NCBI GenBank assembly: GCA_022559845.1
Contig: CM040128.1
Span: 218,535,643 to 218,599,642, forward strand
Source: Amorphophallus konjac
Lineage: Eukaryota > Streptophyta > Magnoliopsida > Alismatales > Araceae
DNA length: 64,000 nucleotides
Reading direction: 5' to 3'
Notes under the pieces: model-generated
Databases searched by the model: none
What the model saw: only the letters and a program-made list of their open reading frames with translations
Told to the model about the DNA's origin: nothing
Part shown: piece after piece, positions 57,783-64,000 of the stretch
Layout of the letters: each line of letters begins with the position of its first letter
Position numbering within the stretch: the first letter of the stretch is position 1
Program-made: the position numbers and the translations under genes

Positions 57783-57911
57783 CAAGTCGAAGATGACGTG
57801 GATAATCCTGGTGATGAGGAGGTCGATGAAGAGGATAATGTCAGTAGGACAGAGGCTACTAGAGGGGAAAGATTCTGGGAACGTTTGGCATCGCCTTTGG
57901 GCCCATCATAG

Positions 57912-58759
57912 TTCACGGGGGTATTTATTACATTGTTAGCCTAATTTATAATATTTTATATCATTCACAGTTATGTTTACACGTAACCTATAACTTGTCT
58001 ATTACAGGCATCGTCAGGTGGAATCTCAAAATGACAAGTGACATTATGATATTGTCATTTTTAATTAGTCAATTTTACATGTTGTGTAATTGGACATTAT
58101 ATATGTTGTGTACTTGGACACAGTTATTCTCTGTCAATTGTTTTATGTTTAGTTGTTTATGATTTGGAATGTGCATATATAACATAATTTCCTTGACAGT
58201 TTCTCAGATATGAACTTCTGCTCTTTTTGAACACTCACTTAATTTTTTGGAGTAGCCTGGCTCAATTGCCATTACATATGGGTTTCATGCTGCTACACTG
58301 CACAACATGCGTGGTCGATGCTACAATTTTACATGCTTAGTTTTGTTACTAGATGTTATATCTCTATGCTCATATTTGCTATTTTTGTGTTGGACTTGTA
58401 CACTTACAGGAATATTGTCCTTGCATAGGACGTTGGGCTATGATGATGGGAAGGAGCATTGATGTCATGAGGAGGACTGTGGGGGCATCGCATTCCATTA
58501 CCCTATTTGTAGACCCCGCCGATGATAGTGGGTTGGATGGCCTTATGTCAGCCCCTGCTATGAGGTTGGATGGTGTTACTGTACGGGTTCTATGGGAGGT
58601 GACTGCAGCACTTGTCTTCCAATGACTGTCATTTTTTAATATTGTCCATCTGAGCCAAATAACATGACATATCAAATACAAGTTGGTGCCTTGTACATTA
58701 TAATTAAGTGTTTATAACATAATTCTTTTTCAGGATTAAACTAGTAGGATTCAAAATTA
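57912..58759. other. Non-coding stretch after the transposase
   Basis: AT-rich, with no recognised domain. A 90-codon frame on + at 58,353-58,625 (GRSIDVMRRTVG ... DPADDSGLDG) has balanced composition, but I cannot match it to a family; it may be a fragment of an older element. The downstream Harbinger end might be expected here, but I do not see it. Confidence 0.4.
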
Positions 58760-59210
58760 ATGGGTGAGGCAAAATATGATCATATTCAGTGTCAATGTCG
58801 CATAGGAGAATGTGTTATCAAGATTTCTCAGAGTAGCAAGAATCCCCAACGTCCCTATTATTGCTGCCCACTTGGCGTATGTTGTTTTTACCCTATCGTA
58901 CTGTTTTGGTTTACATGTTATGTATGCCATTTTCTCATGTACATTTGCTCACAGCTTGGGAATAATAAGTCATCTCGGTTCTTCATGTGAGTGGATGAAG
59001 TATTACTGTGTCCTTGTGGCAAAGGACCTTGTAGAATAATGGGAAAATATTTTATATATGTCCAGAATCTAAGGTACGTGACTAACATTGTTTATGGTTA
59101 TTGTTCTTACATTCCTTATGAAATGTACCTAATGTGAATATCTTTTACTTGTAAGCTGACAAAACAACATCAGGTTGCGAGTTCTTCATGTGGGTAAAAG
59201 ATATGTCAAC
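58760..59210 (+). pseudogene. GRF-type zinc-finger protein relic (two fingers)
   Basis: The start MGEAKYDHIQCQCRIGECV is followed by KNPQRPYYCCP, the pattern C-x-C ... NP-R-Y-CP of GRF zinc fingers. A 78-bp intron (58,877-58,954, GTATGT...CTCACAG) joins to LGNNKSSRFFM, then TGA (58,988-58,990) where the family has Trp, then VDE. A second finger follows (CPCGKGPCR at about 59,015 and YICPES at about 59,060, one frame apart). Across a further apparent intron comes GCEFFMWVKD at 59,174-59,203. Small GRF proteins occur in plant transposable elements and as host proteins. Which this was cannot be told. It lies downstream of the transposase in the same orientation. Confidence 0.6.
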
Positions 59211-60314
59211 GGTATGGACTAATTTATGTTTTCAATGTGAATGTTTAATTATACACATTCGAGTGTGAGCTGTGCTAGGGTAAAATTTATACATGTCTCA
59301 TAATCATAGAAGACCTTTATTGTGTACAAACATCCGTATCTTGATATATCCATGCCTCATAAGCAGTTGATTTAGGCCTATCATGATCTGTAACTTCCGA
59401 TAATTTCATTTCCCTATAACTACTCACCAAAGATGATTACAAATATTGTGATTCTCATGACTGCAAGTGTCAAGTGTTCTTGATATCTCACATCTTTCAC
59501 TAAACAATGAAAAAGAACTCTTCTCAGAAGCACTTTCAGATATGTGACCTACTCTATATTTTGGGAACAAATGCTACCGGCTTCTAGGTGTTGTACTTGA
59601 TCAAACTTTTGTTGTCTGTCTGCCTGCAAATTAACTTGTGTATTGCATGAAGATTTACTTGGAGAACAATTATGTGGTGAACCATTACCTTTTCCAACAT
59701 CATGGAGTCACCAGCAGAATTAGGAGGCAATGCTTCCACATCTACAAGATAGGAGAGCATATCAGTTATCAGAAAAAAATCTTTTTAGCATGGGCACTGC
59801 AAGAAGATGAAACAATCAATTGAAAAGGTCTTGCTACTAGTGACCACAGAACTTTGCATCTTGCTACTTGCTACTAGTAGGTAAACTATGCATCTTGCTA
59901 CTAGTGACCACAGAACTTTGCACACTGCAATGATTGTTCTTCAGCTCTGAGATTTTGTCACATCCATTCCTGTTGAACTGTTGGTGACCCTGAAGACCCA
60001 ATGAAATTCAAGCTGCATTATCTTCGACATCACTTGCAAATAAATGTAGGCCAGAAGTTTTTGTGACCCTATAAAGGCAATCACTACTTTTGTAACCCGA
60101 TGGGAAGGAGCTATGAGATTCAGTAGTTCCATCACTAGCAAGGCAGGCAATCACTGGTTTTGTAACCCTAGAAAAAGCCTTGTCTGAGGTTTGATTGTTT
60201 ACTTGGTTATCATTTTCCCAATGGTTAGCAGTTTGAGAATCTCTCTTATCCTGCCCCACACTTTCCTTCAGACAAGTAGGGGTTCTATGGGTACCAACTT
60301 TAGAAGAATTTTTT
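59211..60314. other. Relic sequence with short duplications, no recognisable gene
   Basis: A 29-bp phrase around CTTGCTACTAGTGACCACAG is repeated at 59,831 and 59,895. The phrase GGCAATCACT--TTTTGTAACCC is repeated at 60,076 and 60,146. Frames at 59,638-59,823 (+) and 60,008-60,334 (-) show no family signature. The stretch may include the lost right end of the Harbinger element. Confidence 0.4.
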
Positions 60315-60733
60315 CTTTGTGGGTGGCTTTGCATGGACTGAGGGGTTCTGGACCATCAAAGGTTAGCAATTTTTTCTTTGATTCTGAAGATGATTTACGC
60401 CGAGCTCTTGAGGGGTTCTGGACCATCAAAGGCCACCCCATGATACTTCGGAGATGGAGTCCTCAACTGAGAATGGAACTAGATAGTCTTACGAGTATTC
60501 CTTTGTGGGTGGCTTTGCATGGACTTCCGCTTCACCTATGGACTCGAGATTTTATTGCGAAGAACTCTTCCATCCTGGGTGAACCTTTGTATCTCGACAA
60601 GCAAACGGCTGAGCGCAAAAGACTAGCTTATGCGAGGGCATGCATCATGATCTCGTCGAGGGAAGAACTCCCTGATTTTGTTCATTACAAAGATCTGGAT
60701 GGCAGCGTCAAAAAGATAAAAGTAACTTATCAA
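60315..60733 (+). pseudogene. LINE ORF1 fragment (DUF4283-like), upstream part, scrambled 5' end
   Basis: From about 60,372 the frame encodes FFFDSEDDLRRALEGFWTIK, then RRWSPQLRMELDSL, IPLWVALHGLPLHLWTRDF and ERKRLAYARACIMISSREEL, matching the ORF1 on the - strand at about 29,800-29,450. It ends at KVTYQ, where a second LINE is inserted; the knuckle and C-terminal part continue at 63,426. Before 60,372 two pieces of the same ORF1 are out of order: 60,315-60,339 duplicates 60,501-60,525, and 60,339-60,362 duplicates 60,409-60,432. Confidence 0.83.
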
Positions 60734-60822
60734 CTACTAAACTAGGTAATACTGTCACTGACAGTAATCAGGTAAAGGAGCACACCATCGACTACTATTA
60801 TCAACTACTAAACCAATCTTAT

Positions 60823-63135
60823 ATGCAGGAAGCTCATGACATCAACCCTTCTTTGCATCTCTCCGAAGAAGACAAGGCCATTCTCAATGCTGATTTCACT
60901 TCAGAAGAAATTAAGCAAGTTGTTTTCCAATCAGCAAAAAATAAGAGCCCAGGTCCCGACGGCTTTCCAGTGGAATTCTACCAATCAGCCTGGCATATAA
61001 TTGGTAATGATGTCATCAACACCTGCCTCCACTTTTTCAGAACGGGACATCTTTACAAACAGTTCAACAACACTTTTATAGCATTGATCCCAAAAGTGGT
61101 GGGCACTGATAACTTGGAGAATTTTAGGCCAATCTCATTATGCAACTTCATCTACAAAGTGATTTCAAAACTTTTGGCTAATAGAATTCAGAAGGTGATT
61201 AATAAGATCATTAGTCCCCAACAGACTGCATTCATCAAAGGCCGAAGCATTACTCATAACATCCTTCTTGCTAATGATCTGACTAAAGATCTACATGCAA
61301 AGGACAAGGGAAGGATAATTGGCCTTAAAGCTGATCTGAGGAAGGCATTTGATTTTGTTGATAGGCACTTTATTTATCATATGCTTACGAGAATTGGGTT
61401 TCCGGCCAAATGGATCCAATGGATTAGAAGCTGCATCGAGAGCTGTATGTTCTCTATTCTATTCAATGGATACCCAGCAGGATATTTTAACAGCTCTAAT
61501 GGCATTCGGCAAGGAGACCCACTATCTCCTTACTTATTTACCATTGCTATGGAGGGCCTCACTTGTTTGTTGGAGGAAGCGGTGTACCAAGGTCACCTCA
61601 AGGTTCCGAAGACGACTAAAGTACATGTTTCTCATATTATTTTTGCAGATGACTTAATTATTTTTCTTAAAAATGACATGGATTCAGTCCATTACCTTGC
61701 AAACATTTTGGAAACATTTGGGAAATGGTCAGGTCTCAAGCTGAATCACTCCAAAAGTAAAGTATACATTGGTGCCAAGGTCCAAGATAAAACAGCAATT
61801 ACAAATGCTTTGAAGGTGGATGAAGGTAATCTACCTATCCCGTACTTAGGTTTGCCTCTTATCTCCACCAGTTTAAAGAAGCATCATTGCCAACCAATCA
61901 TTGAGAAAATCAAAAATAGAATTAGCTCTTGGAGAATGAAACTCCTTTCTAAGAGTGGGCAGCTGGAATTGATTAGAAGCATCTTATCCACCTACTCCAT
62001 CTATTGGTCTACTGCTTTTCTTCTTCCTGTAGGATTAATCCAAGAGATTGAAAAAATTTTGGCAACGTTCTTTTGGCAAGGAACAGGAGCTAATAAGGGT
62101 CTTCATATGATAAACTGGGACATTATTTGCAGACCAAAAATAGAAGGTGGTTTAAACTTGAGACGGCTAGCTGATTGGAATAAAGCTTGTTTAGTGAAGC
62201 AGTGCTGGGATATATTACATAAGAAGGACAGTATGTGGATAAAATGGATCCATAGTAAATATCTATCCAAATGTAACTTTTGGCACATTCAGGCTAAGCC
62301 TTACCATTTTGCAGCTTGGAAAGGTATCCTTCAATTAAGAACGTGGCTACTCAAGCAAATCAAATTTTGTATCTCCACTGAAAGTTCACTTAGCATGTGG
62401 TATGACCCATGGGTCAATGGGAAAAGCATATTCCAGCTTTATGGAGATAGGATCAGACAAGATCTGGGAGCTAATGTGAATAATACTATTTCCGATTTCA
62501 CTTGCAACGGTAATTGGAATCTTCCAATTCCAACATCCATTGACATGCTCGAGCTTTGGCCAATTATTTCTGCTATTCCTCTGGTTAAAGAGCCCAATGA
62601 ATATTTGATTTGGATTCATGACAAAGGGAATTTCTCGTGCACTTCTGCATGGAACCAACTAAGGCAAAGACATCATATTTGGCATCCAGAGAGCTGGGTT
62701 TGGGGCAGGCCACTATGCCCCAAGCATTCCTTATGCTGCTGGCAAGCATTTCATAACAGACTATCGACTCTGGATATGATTCAGAAAAAAGGGTTTTCAC
62801 TTGCAAATATGTGTATTCTTTGTAAAGGGGCTGAGGAAAATATAAACCATCTTTTCTTCTCATGCAAATACTCCAAAAAAATCTGGACTGAAATTTTACA
62901 AAGATTTGATATCTATAGGGGCCCGATGTCCTCACTTTTAAGTGAGCTACAATCCCTTGAGGTCTATTTTCCAGCAAAAGGCTGCCTAACTGAGCTGATC
63001 AAACTCCTATTCCGATGCACCATCTGGTGGATTTGGAGAGAGAGATGCATTCGAACCTTCGAGACAAAGGAAAAGGGATATGCAAGGATTCTAATTGAAA
63101 TCATATATGAGACTAGATGTTGTTTGGAAAAATAA
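60823..63135 (+). CDS. LINE ORF2 C-terminal part: reverse transcriptase and zf-RVT, uninterrupted (770 codons)
   Basis: The open frame extends upstream to about 60,745 (GNTVTDSNQVKEHTIDYYYQ), and the first Met at 60,823 is not a true start. Visible in order are SPGPDGFPVEFYQ, FIALIPKV, FRPISLCNFIYKVISK, the region around GRSITHNILLANDL, LKADLRKAFD, GIRQGDPLSPYLFTIAMEGL, and FADD at residues 274-277 (61,642-61,653), the polymerase active site. The zf-RVT part follows (WGRPLCPKHSLCCWQAFHNR, then CILCKGAEENINHLFFSC from residue 664). It lacks the endonuclease because of 5' truncation, so it cannot move by itself. The absence of stops or frameshifts over 2.3 kb points to a recent insertion and makes it the reference for reading the broken copy at 24,291-27,980. 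Confidence 0.93.
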   Translation: MQEAHDINPSLHLSEEDKAILNADFTSEEIKQVVFQSAKNKSPGPDGFPVEFYQSAWHIIGNDVINTCLHFFRTGHLYKQFNNTFIALIPKVVGTDNLENFRPISLCNFIYKVISKLLANRIQKVINKIISPQQTAFIKGRSITHNILLANDLTKDLHAKDKGRIIGLKADLRKAFDFVDRHFIYHMLTRIGFPAKWIQWIRSCIESCMFSILFNGYPAGYFNSSNGIRQGDPLSPYLFTIAMEGLTCLLEEAVYQGHLKVPKTTKVHVSHIIFADDLIIFLKNDMDSVHYLANILETFGKWSGLKLNHSKSKVYIGAKVQDKTAITNALKVDEGNLPIPYLGLPLISTSLKKHHCQPIIEKIKNRISSWRMKLLSKSGQLELIRSILSTYSIYWSTAFLLPVGLIQEIEKILATFFWQGTGANKGLHMINWDIICRPKIEGGLNLRRLADWNKACLVKQCWDILHKKDSMWIKWIHSKYLSKCNFWHIQAKPYHFAAWKGILQLRTWLLKQIKFCISTESSLSMWYDPWVNGKSIFQLYGDRIRQDLGANVNNTISDFTCNGNWNLPIPTSIDMLELWPIISAIPLVKEPNEYLIWIHDKGNFSCTSAWNQLRQRHHIWHPESWVWGRPLCPKHSLCCWQAFHNRLSTLDMIQKKGFSLANMCILCKGAEENINHLFFSCKYSKKIWTEILQRFDIYRGPMSSLLSELQSLEVYFPAKGCLTELIKLLFRCTIWWIWRERCIRTFETKEKGYARILIEIIYETRCCLEK

Positions 63136-63329
63136 CTCAAGCTTGATAGACTCACCTTCAGGGAGAAACAGATCCTTCAACGCTATAACTTCACCATTAC
63201 ATAACTATGATGGGGGATCTATTCTTGAGTGACTTGGAGGTGCATATATGATTGGCACTTTGCTCTTGTTCGTACTTAATTTCCATTCCTCATTGTAGAA
63301 CACAATCTTCGTGGGACGGAATCCATACT

Positions 63330-63375
63330 TGTTGAGCAATCAGTCTAGGCATGTCTAGATATTGCTCACCCATTG
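63330..63375 (+). promoter_or_regulatory. LINE 3' UTR stem-loop (copy 3)
   Basis: TGAGCAATCAGTCTAGGCA pairs with TGTCTAGATATTGCTCA: the core GTCTAGGCATGTCTAGAT has one mismatch, and the outer stem GAGCAAT/ATTGCTC is seven pairs. It lies about 60 bp before the poly(A) tail. Confidence 0.6.
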
Positions 63376-63425
63376 TACACTTTTTTACTCTTTTATGATA
63401 GTTAAAATTTACCGATCAAAAAAAA

Positions 63426-64000
63426 AAAGTAACTTATCAATGGCGTCCGAGACGCTGCTCGTTGTGTTACTCCTTTGGTCATGCAGAAGGTGCATGCAAA
63501 CCGGTCCTCCAAAAAAAACATGAGCAAGTTCAATTCTTCAAACTCAAAGAACGTTCAAATCCCACTTCAGCTGGCATGCATATTCACAACTCTTTTAAGG
63601 TTCTGAACTCGGAAGAAGATAGTGCTCTGGAGGGACTTGGGGTTGCGGCAACTCAAGTCTCTGAGCCTCTCAAAGCCCTAGCGGTTCAGAGGTCTCAGAG
63701 CACTGAGTTCGTGACTCAGTCCGAGGCCAACCAGGTTACCAATTCCGTGCAGGGCCATGTAGAGGCCGAATCTTCTTCTTTGGGACGCCTTCACACTACT
63801 CTCCTTTCTAAGGGGAATATTTTAGCAAGAGAATCACCCTCCACAAATGGTAAGGAGGTAAAGACAATGCTGATGGCTGCCACACCAACTATAGGTGCTT
63901 ACTCACCGTTCCTCCTTGCGGATTTTGCGCTAGCTACGGGGGGCGCCCACCAACATCATAACATTGGAAAGCATCCTGCTACAACTTGTGGAGAGGTGGC
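63426..64000 (+). pseudogene. Host LINE ORF1, downstream part, running off the window
   Basis: It continues the ORF1 cut at 60,733: KVTYQWRPRR, then the knuckle CSLCYSFGHAEGAC (CX2CX4HX4C) at about 63,456-63,497, then a Ser/Glu/Thr-rich tail (LNSEEDSALEGLG, QRSQSTEFVTQSE). The frame is open for 191 codons to the end of the window. It shows the undamaged order of the region that is frameshifted in the - strand copy near 29,280. Confidence 0.85.

Larger units (their letters stand above)
53412..58030 (+). mobile_element. PIF/Harbinger transposon with both genes, right end not found
   Basis: After TTA (53,409-53,411) the sequence begins GGGGTCATTTGGTAGAGGG, similar to the ends of the MITEs in this window, and leaves the satellite for good. 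Then follow a GC-rich leader with a minisatellite, a Myb/SANT-like gene (55,335-56,364) and a DDE transposase gene (56,531-57,782), both on the + strand. That two-gene arrangement is typical of PIF/Harbinger. I could not find the inverse end downstream; the end coordinate only marks the last part I can assign. The right end may be lost or lie among the relics before 60,300. Confidence 0.8.
60734..63424 (+). mobile_element. 5'-truncated LINE inserted into another LINE, with 16-bp target duplication
   Basis: AAAAGTAACTTATCAA stands at 60,718-60,733 before and at 63,425-63,440 after the insertion. It lies within the host codons for KVTYQ, so the host ORF1 reads across once the insertion is ignored. 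The inserted part starts near GGTAATACTGTC (about 60,745), inside ORF2 before the reverse transcriptase. It contains the whole RT and zf-RVT region, the 3' UTR with its hairpin, and ends TTTACCGATC plus poly(A). About 11 bp at the 5' junction (CTACTAAACTA) resemble ACTACTAAAC 70 bp inside, suggesting microhomology joining. Confidence 0.92.

Noticed and set aside
60008..60334. 108-codon frame on the - strand before the host LINE
   Set aside because: No family signature; it crosses the start of the scrambled LINE fragment, so it is composed of unrelated pieces.

Overview
The window is nuclear plant DNA, with no host gene that I can recognise. The evidence is kilobases of degenerate plant-type telomere heptamers (TTTAGGG and variants), plant LINEs with a DUF4283-like ORF1 and a zf-RVT tail, PIF/Harbinger elements that duplicate TTA, and long LTRs with plant-style TATA boxes. 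The species cannot be named from the sequence.

Layout. (1) 1-15,172 is a telomere-like satellite reading TTTAGGG on the + strand, built from higher-order units of about 0.54 kb to 1.8 kb. It is interrupted by Harbinger-type MITEs (6,071; 11,208; 14,545) and a LINE tail (14,069). (2) 15,173-19,735 is a composite insertion: an LTR-like segment, a long LTR on the - strand, and an unrecognised stretch. (3) 19,736-19,850 is a short return of the + array, ending in half a MITE. (4) 19,921-41,833 is the same satellite in the opposite orientation (CCCTAAA), split by a 17-kb nest of transposons (22,126-39,210). That nest holds a 6.4-kb LINE on the - strand and a 5.4-kb near-palindrome made of two long LTRs with their 5' ends facing. 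(5) 41,834-53,411 begins with another MITE half and then returns to TTTAGGG orientation with six more MITEs. (6) From 53,412 there is a Harbinger element with both expected genes, a Myb/SANT-like DNA-binding protein and a three-exon DDE transposase, each spoiled mainly by nonsense codons. A GRF zinc-finger relic follows. (7) 60,315-64,000 is a LINE ORF1 on the + strand, interrupted by a second, 5'-truncated LINE flanked by a 16-bp target duplication.

How the parts fit. The TTTAGGG satellite supplies a TTA target about every seven bases, and Harbinger-type elements need TTA. More than a dozen complete or partial ones sit in it, nearly all in the TTA of the heptamer, and paralogous empty sites prove the exact ends of one. 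The two points where the satellite changes direction each carry a broken MITE, with target duplications TTA and TAA. This fits an inversion of about 22 kb that cut one MITE in two. The three LINE tails share a 3' hairpin whose outer stem differs between copies yet still pairs. I see no tRNA, rRNA or CRISPR array. The strongest candidates for something new are the satellite/Harbinger association, the MITE-bounded inversion, the LINE 3' hairpin and the LTR palindrome with its exchangeable block of short palindromic motifs.
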